A DNA stretch of 64,000 bases, from the NCBI RefSeq assembly GCF_040412085.2, contig NZ_CP115921.1, forward strand, positions 1,178,001 through 1,242,000. The letters are read 5' to 3'. Both the position numbers and the translations under genes were made by a program. The notes under the pieces were generated by a model that saw nothing but the letters and a program-made list of their open reading frames with translations, searched no databases and had not been told where the DNA came from. Every line of letters begins with the position of its first letter. The stretch's first letter is position 1. The DNA is from Vibrio sp. CB1-14. Lineage in GTDB: Bacteria; Pseudomonadota; Gammaproteobacteria; Enterobacterales; Vibrionaceae. Positions 1 through 8,310 of this stretch are shown here, piece by piece.

Positions 1-778
1 GGCGAAGCTTCGTGAACAGCTTGGTGACCCGCTGTTTATTCGCCGTAGTTCAGGCTTAGAGCCTACACATTATCTCGAGCGAATAATGCCTGGCATACAG
101 CGCGGTTTGCGCTCGGTTGAAAATGCTCTCAAGCAAGGTGAGGTGTTTGATGCAACTCAATATGAACATCCGATTGTTATTGCCTTAGACAACACTTCCA
201 TTGAGCGTTTTGCCCTTCCTATACTCTCTGCTCTTAGAGCGGAGTTTGGTAATTCGTTAATTGAGTTGATCACATGGCGACGTGATACTTATCAGCGTAT
301 TCTTGATGAAAAAGTGCAACTGGGTATTCAGATGTTTAACGAAGATTGTTCCAAGTCTTTGTATCAAAGCGCTTTGTTCAATGTCGAGATGGGAGCCTTA
401 GTAGGCGAGCAAAGTGATCTCCACCAATGGCAAGATGTGTTTGACAACCCATGTATCTTTTTTGAGGTTCGGGGCTGGAATGAAACAAACCATCGTCTGA
501 TCAGACAAATGGCGCAGTACGATCTTTCTTTCGATTATAAAACCAAGCTTGATAATTTTTCATTGGCGATGTCGCTAGTTCGTCGGGAAAACACTTCGGT
601 GGTGTTGGCAAAGCATCTTGCTTCGAGAGAAGGTGTTCGATATATACCGTTTCCAGAGCGCATGCAGACTTATGCACCGGTTGTCTCTTGTATTAAACAG
701 AGTGATAGGCAAAACCCGTTACATCAAAAGCTACATAGTGTGATTAAGCTGGCGGTATTGAGTTCTTTAGGGGAGTAA
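1..778 (+). CDS. LysR-family transcriptional regulator, 5' end missing
   Basis: The gene is cut by the left edge; the open frame runs from base 2 to a TAA ending at 778. The first visible residues (KLREQLGDPLFIRRSSGLEPT-type text, directly before an internal Met at 86) match the end of the winged helix-turn-helix of LysR regulators, where LGxxLFxR is the hallmark. The remaining roughly 230 residues are the inducer-binding domain with weak sequence identity to well-known members. An internal ATG at 86 is not the start because the DNA-binding domain lies upstream of it. Target and inducer cannot be read from this side. It converges with the response regulator gene to its right. Confidence 0.85.
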   Translation, partial: AKLREQLGDPLFIRRSSGLEPTHYLERIMPGIQRGLRSVENALKQGEVFDATQYEHPIVIALDNTSIERFALPILSALRAEFGNSLIELITWRRDTYQRILDEKVQLGIQMFNEDCSKSLYQSALFNVEMGALVGEQSDLHQWQDVFDNPCIFFEVRGWNETNHRLIRQMAQYDLSFDYKTKLDNFSLAMSLVRRENTSVVLAKHLASREGVRYIPFPERMQTYAPVVSCIKQSDRQNPLHQKLHSVIKLAVLSSLGE

Positions 779-800
779 CTTGGCGTCCTTGCCAAGAAGT
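779..800. terminator. weak hairpin between convergent genes
   Basis: CTTGGC and GCCAAG form a six-base-pair stem just after the LysR stop. There is no good T tract, so this is only a possible terminator. Confidence 0.3.
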
Positions 801-815
801 AAGCGGTTTAGAAAA

Positions 816-1517
816 TTATAAGACTGCTTCTGCAACTGGAAGAGGAGTCATCGCTGGCGCAGTGTCATGATTCGCCGCTGTACCACTGATAGCGACACCC
901 ACAGTAGGCTGAGTTTGTACTACATCTTGTGTATGCAGTAGCTCAACAATGGAATTAGCCTCATATTTGTCCAGTATTCGTGATTTGTAAGTGCTGATCG
1001 TTTTTGCACTCAACGACAGGAATTCTGATATTTGTTTGTTAGTGTAGCCTTTCTTCAAGTAGTTAAAGACCACAGTTTCTCGCTGCGACAACACAATGTT
1101 ACGGCTGCGTTGTTTGTAATCCGTCTTGAACAAGTTATATCCACGCATCACGCCCGCAATGGCATCGCGAATCAACGCAGTATCTTCCGTTTTGCTAATG
1201 TAACCATTGGCGCCTAGTTTATACGCGGTTTCTGAATATACAGGGTAGCCATAACTTGAAACGAAAATCGCTTTGCCTTTATAGCCTGCAGTATAGGCAC
1301 GGCGCATTAACTCGAAACCATCGGCCTCTGCTAGGTTAACATCGAGAATGATCAGTTCGATATTGCCAGTTTTAACCAGGTTCAGAGCAGTTTGAATGCT
1401 GTCTGTTTGGTGCACCAAGTTCATGTCATCAATACTGGTTACGATCTTGGCAATCGACTCCCTAACGATAGGGTAGTTATCAATGATGAGACAATCTTTG
1501 CTGTTTGGATAGAGCAT
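816..1517 (-). CDS. LuxR/FixJ-type response regulator
   Basis: A 233-residue two-domain regulator. The receiver domain occupies about residues 8-125, with the phosphorylatable Asp at about D59 in LIILDVNLAEADGF, a conserved Ser/Thr region (IFVSSYG) and the Lys of ISKTED. A LuxR-type helix-turn-helix follows (about 140-195: LSQRETVV...GYTNKQISEFLSLSAKTISTYKSRI). A low-complexity tail rich in Ala, Thr and Pro ends the protein. I chose the ATG at 1517 because AAGG lies 8 bases before it; a longer frame from 1574 has no such signal. No histidine kinase gene is adjacent, so it looks like an orphan regulator of the BvgA/EvgA type. Its targets are unknown. Confidence 0.85.
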   Translation of the reverse strand: MLYPNSKDCLIIDNYPIVRESIAKIVTSIDDMNLVHQTDSIQTALNLVKTGNIELIILDVNLAEADGFELMRRAYTAGYKGKAIFVSSYGYPVYSETAYKLGANGYISKTEDTALIRDAIAGVMRGYNLFKTDYKQRSRNIVLSQRETVVFNYLKKGYTNKQISEFLSLSAKTISTYKSRILDKYEANSIVELLHTQDVVQTQPTVGVAISGTAANHDTAPAMTPLPVAEAVL

Positions 1518-1951
1518 TAACTTAACCTTGCAAAACAAGTGAATAACAAAAAATGAGCATTGAGAAGGGCGCATCCACGTTGCTTGTAGGTGTCGCCAGC
1601 ATAGGCTGCGACAGATTTAATTCATGGCTCAAATTAACTTGTTCAAAAGTATATGAAACAATTGAATGAAAGTCTGGAAAGACAGAAATTCCAAAATGGA
1701 ATAGTGTCAGAACTCTCAAAGGCTAATTAGAGATCAGAACCTTGCTTGGTGGCAATTCCGATTTTTTGTCGTGTTAAGAACAAAGTTTGTTTGACAGGAT
1801 TAATGTTCCATAAGAGGGCTCGAATATTGGGTTTTCGCTATTTTTTGGAAATTTAGTACGAAAAAGTGTGATATGCCTCTTGTTTTATTCTCTCTTAGGT
1901 ATAAAATTACAATTAGTTGAAAGTTAATTACATATCTATCGGAGAACGATC
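1518..1951. other. divergent intergenic region
   Basis: AT-rich spacer between the response regulator (minus) and the 44-residue peptide gene (plus). A TTGACA hexamer occurs at about 1790 and a TATAAA stretch at about 1900, both usable for rightward transcription. No other gene was seen here. Confidence 0.4.
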
Positions 1952-2086
1952 ATGAGCTACGAACTAGGTTCAGCGTATGTTGGTCAATTGGCAGCAAAGA
2001 AAATGATGGATGACATGCTTTATGGAAAAGCACAGCCGAAGAAAAAGTCTTTCGTTAAACGAATGATGAAAAAACTGGCTAAATAA
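1952..2086 (+). CDS. small basic peptide, 44 residues, unknown function
   Basis: ATG at 1952 is preceded by GGAG with a 7-base gap, and the frame runs 44 codons to TAA at 2084-2086. A strong intrinsic terminator follows 12 bases later, so this looks like a complete one-gene transcript. The peptide starts MSYELGSAYVGQL and ends in a strongly basic segment (KKKSFVKRMMKKLAK) that could form an amphipathic, membrane- or nucleic-acid-binding helix. There is no signal peptide. I do not recognise a family. Confidence 0.65.
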   Translation: MSYELGSAYVGQLAAKKMMDDMLYGKAQPKKKSFVKRMMKKLAK

Positions 2087-2098
2087 TGGATTGAAAAA

Positions 2099-2132
2099 AA
2101 GAAGGCTCGCACATTGCGAGCCTTCTTTTTTA
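2099..2132 (+). terminator. intrinsic terminator of the 44-residue peptide gene
   Basis: GGCTCGC/GCGAGCC stem extended by A/T pairs, five-base loop, then a T-rich run. Confidence 0.8.
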
Positions 2133-2185
2133 TCTGAAGCTATGAATCGATATCTTGAAAACGCCTGAACAGCAATTCTTCTAGC

Positions 2186-2803
2186 TTAAGAGGCATTCTT
2201 CTCACTAAAATCAACGACGTTATCAGGCGCTTTTGCTGGGGTGCGACTTTCAAGCCACGTCTTTAAGTTGTCTGCTCCGCCGATATACTCACCCTCGAGC
2301 CAGATTTGCGGCACTGTTACCGGCGTCTTGAGGCCAATATGTGCTTTTACTTCCGGTATCATTCGATATAGTGCAGCGCTGTCCTTGACCACATCATGAT
2401 AGGTATAAGGAATACCCGCGTCGTCGAGTAGCTTTTTGGCTTTAACGCAGTAAGGACAAGTGGCCTTTCCGTAAACGATATTGCCTTGTAATGTGTCGCG
2501 TTTCGTCCACTCTTGAATCACCGACTGAACCAATACGCCGCGATTCAATGCCTCCCCTTGGCTAACGACTTTGCCTTCGACCATTAAAATCGGAGCATGC
2601 CAAGAACCTGCTTTTAACGGCTCCCACCAATGTGATAGCCAGTCTTTTACTTCTAGTTCAATTGGAATACCGTCAAGTTCATTGGCAAAGGTGTCGGTCA
2701 GTATGTCTTTGGTTAAGGTGCACTCACCGCACGGAATGTTAACTTTGAATGGTCCCCAGCTTCCAGCCCAGCGGTATAAAGTCAGTTTAATTGGTTGTGC
2801 CAT
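2186..2803 (-). CDS. glutaredoxin-like protein with two redox domains
   Basis: A 205-residue cytoplasmic protein (no signal peptide). The second half, from about residue 108, is a canonical glutaredoxin: C116-P-Y-C119 active site, then TVPQIWLEGEYIGGADNL, which holds the cis-Pro and glutathione-binding segment. The first about 100 residues hold a second possible redox motif, C25-G-E-C28, in a thioredoxin-like context (PCGEC). The expected reaction is glutathione-dependent disulfide or mixed-disulfide reduction; the substrate is unknown. The start at 2803 has a purine-rich AGAGG upstream. It stands alone between two unrelated genes. Confidence 0.8.
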   Translation of the reverse strand: MAQPIKLTLYRWAGSWGPFKVNIPCGECTLTKDILTDTFANELDGIPIELEVKDWLSHWWEPLKAGSWHAPILMVEGKVVSQGEALNRGVLVQSVIQEWTKRDTLQGNIVYGKATCPYCVKAKKLLDDAGIPYTYHDVVKDSAALYRMIPEVKAHIGLKTPVTVPQIWLEGEYIGGADNLKTWLESRTPAKAPDNVVDFSEKNAS

Positions 2804-2877
2804 GTTCTTTGCCTCTTAATTCTTCCATTTAATAGAGTAGAACCTTGAATACGGGTTTTCATTTCAATCAGCGCAAA

Positions 2878-3873
2878 TTATTTTTTGTCGCGTTTGGATG
2901 TTTCCCAGTGGGTAATAAAGGCAACCGATGCGATGATGATGGCCGCGCCAAGCCATAACCTTCCTGGTGGTGCCCAGCCAAATACTATCCAACCCGCGAG
3001 AACGTTCATTGGCAGCTTCGCATGGTCAAAGGGCTGGACAAATGATGCGTCTGCGACCGAATACGCTTTAACGATTGCCCATTGTGCTAGGGCTGTTAAA
3101 GCACCAGCACCAACAAGTAAAGCCCACACCCAGCCTGTTGTTGGTAACGACCATTCTGGAAGCGCCAGAAATAGGTTAAATGGTGTGATGAGCAGCAGTA
3201 AGTACACGACCATAGTTGATGGAGAATCATCCGAAGATAAGTGTTTGACCATCAATGAATAACACGCCCAGAAGAATGCCGCACCAATGGGCAACAGTGT
3301 CGCCCAGCTAAAGTCGTCAGCCCAAGGTTCTAGAATAATCATCGCACCGATAAAACCAAACAGCGTCGCCAGCCAACGTGCTGGTCCCACTTTTTCTTTG
3401 AGTAGTAGTCCTGAGCCCAAGGTGGCAAAGAGAGGCGATGTCATAAGTAGTGCGATGCCTTGCCAAATAGGTACCGGATAGGCTAGCGCCCACATCCAGA
3501 GCTGGATCCCGACGACAGAGAGAAAAACTCGAAACAGATGTTTGGAGAAGTGCTGAGTTTTTAATGAGCGCCTAAATCCAAGTGATGTCAGATAAGGCAG
3601 AATCACGAAGAATGCGATCGCATATTGAATAAGCGCCACCATGGTTGATGGCATACTATGGCGAATACTGACCACTTGGGCAATGTTGTTAACTAAGGCA
3701 AAGGCTGCACCGGCAGCTAGCATCCAAAGTGCGCCACGAATAGGGTGGTGATGTGAGCTCATAAATAGTTTTGGTAGTTTTTTCCGCATGTTACTACGAA
3801 TGTTAATCACGACCAAGCGAGAGAGAGTATCAAAGAAGGGGTAGGGGTAGGCAAATCCAGTGCGATAGATCAA
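2878..3873 (-). CDS. DMT-superfamily (EamA-type) transporter
   Basis: Inner-membrane protein with about ten hydrophobic segments and the two-fold repeat of EamA transporters (for example AAGAAFALVNNIAQ in the first half, IGAAFFWACYSLMVKH in the second). Such proteins export or import metabolites; the substrate cannot be told. The start is debatable: a TTG at 3873 has GGAG seven bases upstream and gives 331 residues; ATG codons at 3789 and 3762 give lengths closer to the family norm but lack a clear ribosome site. I keep the TTG start. It is divergent from the YfcC-type carrier. Confidence 0.8.
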   Translation of the reverse strand: MIYRTGFAYPYPFFDTLSRLVVINIRSNMRKKLPKLFMSSHHHPIRGALWMLAAGAAFALVNNIAQVVSIRHSMPSTMVALIQYAIAFFVILPYLTSLGFRRSLKTQHFSKHLFRVFLSVVGIQLWMWALAYPVPIWQGIALLMTSPLFATLGSGLLLKEKVGPARWLATLFGFIGAMIILEPWADDFSWATLLPIGAAFFWACYSLMVKHLSSDDSPSTMVVYLLLLITPFNLFLALPEWSLPTTGWVWALLVGAGALTALAQWAIVKAYSVADASFVQPFDHAKLPMNVLAGWIVFGWAPPGRLWLGAAIIIASVAFITHWETSKRDKK

Positions 3874-3941
3874 TTTAATCTCCGAATGTTCAAATGATGT
3901 CCAGTCAGATATTGATTTTTTATGCTGAATAAAGGATATTT

Positions 3942-5507
3942 ATGCCAAATTTTATGCTTAACCCTCACGTAATTATGAATACTCATACTGAAGCGTCATC
4001 AAACGTGTCACAAGGGACGAAAACCTGGCAAATGCCAGATACCCTTATTCTTATCTTTATCGTCGGCATCCTGGCTACATTGCTAACTTACTTTGTCCCA
4101 GCTGGTCATTTTGACAGCCAGGAAGTGACTTACCTTGTTGACGGTGCAGAAAAAACGCGCACCGTTATCGACCCACATTCTTTTGAATACGCAACCGATG
4201 AAAATGGTGACTTGGTATACAAGTCAGTCGGACTGTTTGCTTCAGGTGGCGGTATCGGCCTAATGAACTTTGCCTTTGAAGGTTTAGTTTCTGGCTCGAA
4301 ATGGGGTTCCGCGATTGGTGTGATCATGTTCATGCTGGTCATCGGCGGTGCGTTTGGTATTGTGATGCGCACAGGCACAATCGATAACGGTATTTTACGA
4401 CTGATCGATAAAACCAAAGGCAGCGAAGCGCTGTTCATTCCCGTATTGTTTGGCCTATTTTCTCTGGGCGGTGCAGTCTTTGGTATGGGTGAAGAGGCGG
4501 TGGCATTTGCTATTATTATTGCCCCGTTGATGGTTCGTTTAGGTTATGACGGTATTACGACGGTCATGGTGACTTACGTAGCGACGCAAATTGGTTTTGC
4601 AACGTCATGGATGAACCCATTTTCTGTTGCGGTTGCACAGGGGATTGCGGGTATTCCAGTGCTGTCAGGGATGACTATGCGTATGGTTATGTGGGCAGTG
4701 TTTACCGTTATTGGTATTGTGTTCACTATGGTTTATGCCTCTCGCATTAAAGCGAATCCAGAGCTCTCATACAGCCGCCGTACTGATGTTTACTTTAGAA
4801 AGCAAGCTGATACGGTTAAAGAATCTCGTTGGAACTTAGGCGATACGCTGGTACTTCTTACAGTAGTTGCAACGACAGTATGGGTAGTATGGGGCGTGGT
4901 GATGCACGCTTGGTACATCCCTGAGATCGCTTCTCAGTTCTTTACTATGGGTTTTGTAGCCGGTCTTATTGGTGTGTTATTCCGCTTGAACGGCATGACC
5001 CTAAATGACATGGCTGATGCTTTCAAAGAGGGCGCAAGCATTATGCTTGCACCAGCGTTACTTGTTGGTTGTGCTAAGGGTGTACTGCTAATTTTAGGTG
5101 GCGGTACTACTGATGAGTCTAGCGTTCTAAACTCTATTCTTAACAGTGCTGGTGGCATGATTAGCGGTCTACCTGATGTTGCCGCTGCTTGGTTAATGTA
5201 CGCATTCCAGTCGGTATTTAATTTCTTCGTGACCTCAGGTTCTGGCCAAGCTGCACTAACAATGCCGCTGCTGGCACCTTTAGCAGATATTGCCGGTGTG
5301 ACACGTCAAGTTGCGGTACTGGCATTCCAGCTTGGTGATGGCTTTACTAACGTTATCGTACCAACATCAGCATCCTTGATGGCAACGCTTGGTGTGTGTC
5401 GTATTGATTGGGGTGACTGGGCAAAATTCTGTTGGCGCTTTATACTGCTGCTATTCGTTTTAGCAAGTTTTGTGGTTATCGGTGCGCACCTCGCTGGGTT
5501 CGCGTAA
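3942..5507 (+). CDS. yfcC: YfcC-family carrier (DcuC/ArcD-like)
   Basis: A 521-residue polytopic inner-membrane protein with 12 or more hydrophobic segments. Motifs typical of the YfcC / C4-dicarboxylate anaerobic carrier group are visible: MPDTLILIFIVGILATLLTY at the N-terminus, FGMGEEAVAFAIIIAPL, ATSWMNPFSVAVAQGIAG and FFVTSGSGQAALTMPLLAPLAD. Relatives are described as putative basic amino acid or dicarboxylate carriers. The ATG at 3942 follows AAGGAT with six bases between, so it is preferred over the ATGs at 3954 and 3975. A zinc deacylase gene follows beyond a terminator. A shared job in amino acid or acyl-amino acid catabolism is plausible but inferred. Confidence 0.85.
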   Translation: MPNFMLNPHVIMNTHTEASSNVSQGTKTWQMPDTLILIFIVGILATLLTYFVPAGHFDSQEVTYLVDGAEKTRTVIDPHSFEYATDENGDLVYKSVGLFASGGGIGLMNFAFEGLVSGSKWGSAIGVIMFMLVIGGAFGIVMRTGTIDNGILRLIDKTKGSEALFIPVLFGLFSLGGAVFGMGEEAVAFAIIIAPLMVRLGYDGITTVMVTYVATQIGFATSWMNPFSVAVAQGIAGIPVLSGMTMRMVMWAVFTVIGIVFTMVYASRIKANPELSYSRRTDVYFRKQADTVKESRWNLGDTLVLLTVVATTVWVVWGVVMHAWYIPEIASQFFTMGFVAGLIGVLFRLNGMTLNDMADAFKEGASIMLAPALLVGCAKGVLLILGGGTTDESSVLNSILNSAGGMISGLPDVAAAWLMYAFQSVFNFFVTSGSGQAALTMPLLAPLADIAGVTRQVAVLAFQLGDGFTNVIVPTSASLMATLGVCRIDWGDWAKFCWRFILLLFVLASFVVIGAHLAGFA

Positions 5508-5530
5508 TACCTAGATACTTGAAGGTTTAA

Positions 5531-5562
5531 AAAAGCGGGCTTTGTCCCGCTTTGTTTTTTTA
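5531..5562 (+). terminator. intrinsic terminator after the YfcC-type carrier
   Basis: AAAGCGGG/CCCGCTTT stem with a short loop, followed by GTTTTTTTAT. Confidence 0.8.
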
Positions 5563-5571
5563 TTGGGCGAA

Positions 5572-6573
5572 ATGATGGAACAACAAACTCAGCAACACAT
5601 CAAACCAACTTATCCAACCATCACATCACTTGATGTCGATACGCTTCCTTCCGGTGAGCACCGGTTTTGGTTTCAAGTTTCCACCAACGCAATGGGCGTG
5701 GGTATTCAGCTGCCCGTTATCGTCATAAAGGGCGAAAAACCGGGCGCTAAGTTTATGATCACCGCTGGTGTGCATGGTGATGAGCTCAATGGTATTTTGA
5801 CGGCTCATAAACTTGCTAGAAAACTGGAAGGCAATGTGGATGCGGGCGTCGTTACGATCGTGCCTTCTGTGAATATTCCTGGCATTTTAAGTCACAGCCG
5901 TGATTTCAGCTCGTCTGATCCGGACGCGTCACCCGCCAACCTCAATCGCTTCTTTCCTGGCAAAGTCGATGGTGATGCGGCAAATCAATATCTCTATCGT
6001 CTTTGGAATCAACTGCTGAAGCCCAATGCTGAGTTTGCCATTGATTTGCATACTCAAACCCGAGGCGCTACGTATCCTCTTTATGTGTTTGCTGACTTTA
6101 GGCTAGATCCTGCGCTGGAGATGGCTCGCTCGATAAAACCAGACGTAATTCTTAACGATCCGGGCGACGCAGGTGTACTTGAAACGGTATGGAACAGCTC
6201 AGGTGTGCCGAGCATTACTATTGAAGTAGGGATGGGTAAGATCACTCAGCCTGAGCTCATTGAGCGCACGGTTGACGGCGTTCGACAAATATTGACCCGT
6301 CATGGTTTGATGAAAGGAAGTGCGCCTGAAGTGCTGCCTTGCGCAGTAGAGGGGCAGAGCATTACTACAGTGCGAGCACGTCAAGGTGGGTTTGTTATCC
6401 CTCAGGTTGAGCTATTACAGCAAGTGGAAGCTGACCAGCTTATAGCCACGCAGTATGACGCTTTTGGGCAGGTACTCGACCAATATTATGCACCTCATGC
6501 TGGTACGGTTCTTAGTTACAATGTAGATAGCCTACGTGATCCGGGCGCTTTGGTTGTTCGTTTGATCCAGTAG
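5572..6573 (+). CDS. succinylglutamate desuccinylase/aspartoacylase family zinc deacylase
   Basis: A 333-residue cytoplasmic M14-type metalloenzyme. Zinc ligands are visible: H68 and E71 in GVHGDELNG and H160 in IDLHTQT; the general-base Glu is at about 218 in ITIEVGMG. These fit hydrolysis of an N-acyl amino acid or related amide. The C-terminal part (about 255-333) is the beta-rich domain seen in AstE/AspA relatives. I start at 5572 (tandem ATGs) because an upstream in-frame start at 5542 would lie inside the preceding terminator hairpin. No other arginine-succinyltransferase pathway genes are nearby, so this is not simply astE. The exact substrate is unknown. Confidence 0.85.
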   Translation: MMEQQTQQHIKPTYPTITSLDVDTLPSGEHRFWFQVSTNAMGVGIQLPVIVIKGEKPGAKFMITAGVHGDELNGILTAHKLARKLEGNVDAGVVTIVPSVNIPGILSHSRDFSSSDPDASPANLNRFFPGKVDGDAANQYLYRLWNQLLKPNAEFAIDLHTQTRGATYPLYVFADFRLDPALEMARSIKPDVILNDPGDAGVLETVWNSSGVPSITIEVGMGKITQPELIERTVDGVRQILTRHGLMKGSAPEVLPCAVEGQSITTVRARQGGFVIPQVELLQQVEADQLIATQYDAFGQVLDQYYAPHAGTVLSYNVDSLRDPGALVVRLIQ

Positions 6574-6601
6574 TCATAAGCGCGATAGCCAAAATCAGGA
6601 C

Positions 6602-6635
6602 AAAAAAAACCTCCCCTAGTTTCGCTCAGGGGAGG
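6602..6635 (-). terminator. intrinsic terminator read on the minus strand
   Basis: CCTCCCCT/AGGGGAGG stem; the T tract (eight T) is on the minus strand, so it ends leftward transcription coming from the 6.65-6.9 kb gap, not the deacylase gene. Confidence 0.75.
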
Positions 6636-6667
6636 CAAATAGTGACCACTTATGAAGTCCCTTCTGC

Positions 6668-6754
6668 CTAGAGTGTGTTTATCAAGTCACTTTCTCCCTC
6701 TAAAAAAGCAACCCGACTAACACCGAGACCGATAAGTGCAAATGCTGCCAGCAT
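6668..6754 (-). CDS. possible 28-residue hydrophobic peptide, or an sRNA
   Basis: A minus-strand ATG at 6754 opens 28 codons (starts MLAAFALIGLGVSRVAF) and ends shortly before the strong minus-strand terminator at 6602-6635. The peptide would form one short membrane helix. The ribosome site (AGAG, about 5 bases before) is weak. The terminator implies a transcript here that is separate from the porin gene, which has its own terminator at 6888-6920. It may equally be a non-coding small RNA. Confidence 0.3.
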   Translation of the reverse strand: MLAAFALIGLGVSRVAFLEGESDLINTL

Positions 6755-6887
6755 TTGTCTCTACTACTAAAGCAGTAGTCGTGCCAAGTGTGTTTAAGTT
6801 TTTAACGTATTGATTTTGTGTGACTTTAACTGTTATGGAATTGATAGGTCATCTTGAGGAAGGGCGTAGGCTGGTGCATTTGCACTA

Positions 6888-6920
6888 AAATAGGGAAGGC
6901 TGAGCGAGATGCTCAGCCTT
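6888..6920 (-). terminator. terminator of porin gene 1
   Basis: AAGGCTGAGC/GCTCAGCCTT ten-base-pair stem with a five-base loop, followed on the minus strand by CCCTATTTTAG. Confidence 0.7.
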
Positions 6921-7006
6921 AAAGTACGAAGCTATATAGCTAGGTTTCTAGGTGTCCAGGATGCTAGCTAAATTGTTGGCAGTGGTTTAGTTGCTACGAG
7001 ACGTGA

Positions 7007-8008
7007 TTAGAAGTCGTAACGTAGACCTAGACGCATGGAATCTTCTGCATCATAAGCCAATGCGTTGTCACCTTTCTTAAGATTGTTCAGTTTGAACGCT
7101 AGGTAAGAACGTAGGTTGCTGTTGAACTTGTATTGACCCGTAAGTTCGTAGAAATCGGTTTTCTTCTTTTCAGCAGATGCCGCTTGTTCTTGTTCGGTAT
7201 TCTGGTAGGCACCCATTACTGAGAAACCACCACCGATTTTGTAGTTCGCAGAGACTTCTGTACCTTTGAATTCAGTGCCGTTAGCAGTGTCTAGATCACC
7301 TTGAGTGTAGGTACCGCCCAGCTCTAGGCCAGCGATTGCGTAAGTTAAACCAGCGATAGTTTGTTTTTGATCGCCGTTAGAATTTTTACCCGCGCTGTTT
7401 TGTGAGTAACCAAGGCCTAGCCCTAGACCGAAAGGAAGGTCGTAGCGAGCAGCAATACCATAGCCGTTAGAGTTACTTTCTTGACCTGCAATGGCACTTG
7501 CTTCAATCGTTAGCGCATCTGCGAAGTTGCCAGAGTACTTCACAGTATTGTTAATTTGTTCGTTACCTGATGTGATGAACTCTTTTTGAGCACCTGTGTA
7601 GATTTGGCCGTTGTCCGACATTTGAGAAATGATAACACCAGCAGTATCTTGACGACCAAACGAAACCGCACCAAAGTCAGTTTCTAGGCCAGCAAACATG
7701 TAACGCTGCTTAAAGGTTTCTTCCTTGCCAGATGCTTTCTTCGCGCTGTGTTCAACTTCCCACTTGCCAAAACCTGCTAGACTGTCATTGATTTTTGTTT
7801 TGCCCTTGATGCTAAGACGTGCACGGCTTTGGTTATCCATAGAGCCATCCATTTTTTCGCCGCTAGACTTGCCACCAAAATCGCCACGAAATTCCATACG
7901 ACCGCCAACTTCTAGAGAAGTGCCATCGCTGTTGTAAACTTCCGCTGCGCCGACTAGACCAGACATCAATGCTGAAACAACTGCGCTCGCCAATACTGCT
8001 TTTTTCAT
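7007..8008 (-). CDS. OmpU-type outer-membrane porin 1
   Basis: A 333-residue outer-membrane beta-barrel. It has a signal peptide (MKKAVLASAVVSALMSGLVGA, cleaved before AEVY), the EVYNSDGTSLEVGGR start of Vibrio OmpU-type porins, alternating amphipathic strands (RARLSIKGKTKIND, AGFGKWEVEH), and ends LGLRYDF with the C-terminal Phe used for BAM-mediated insertion. It forms a general diffusion channel for small hydrophilic solutes. It is the last of three tandem minus-strand paralogues, each with its own terminator, so each is probably expressed separately. It has more Lys/Lys-Glu rich loops than its neighbours. Confidence 0.85.
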   Translation of the reverse strand: MKKAVLASAVVSALMSGLVGAAEVYNSDGTSLEVGGRMEFRGDFGGKSSGEKMDGSMDNQSRARLSIKGKTKINDSLAGFGKWEVEHSAKKASGKEETFKQRYMFAGLETDFGAVSFGRQDTAGVIISQMSDNGQIYTGAQKEFITSGNEQINNTVKYSGNFADALTIEASAIAGQESNSNGYGIAARYDLPFGLGLGLGYSQNSAGKNSNGDQKQTIAGLTYAIAGLELGGTYTQGDLDTANGTEFKGTEVSANYKIGGGFSVMGAYQNTEQEQAASAEKKKTDFYELTGQYKFNSNLRSYLAFKLNNLKKGDNALAYDAEDSMRLGLRYDF

Positions 8009-8252
8009 TTTCTAAATACCTTGGTTATCAAAAGTGAGGCTATACCCCTCAAAGTTGAGGCTAAGGTAAGTGGCGTTTATGAAGCTTATATTTCAGTTTG
8101 ATTAAGAGAAAAATACACATTTATTATTGTTTTCAAGTTGTTAAGTGAGAATGTGTTTATTTGTGAAAGTGCATTTTCGAAGCTTATTGCAGGGTGGGGA
8201 TGGTTGTGTTTGAGTGAATTTTATATGCTTCATTTATGCATTGGGCTGAAAC

Positions 8253-8283
8253 AAAAAATGCCTGAGAACTAGGTCTCAGGCAT
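8253..8283 (-). terminator. terminator of porin gene 2
   Basis: ATGCCTGAGA/TCTCAGGCAT stem followed on the minus strand by six T. Confidence 0.85.
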
Positions 8284-8310
8284 AGGATTAAAGGGTGTAC
8301 TAAGTTTCGC

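Noticed and set aside
5542..5571. Upstream start for the zinc deacylase
   Set aside because: It would begin inside the terminator hairpin of the preceding gene; the tandem ATGs at 5572 are more plausible.
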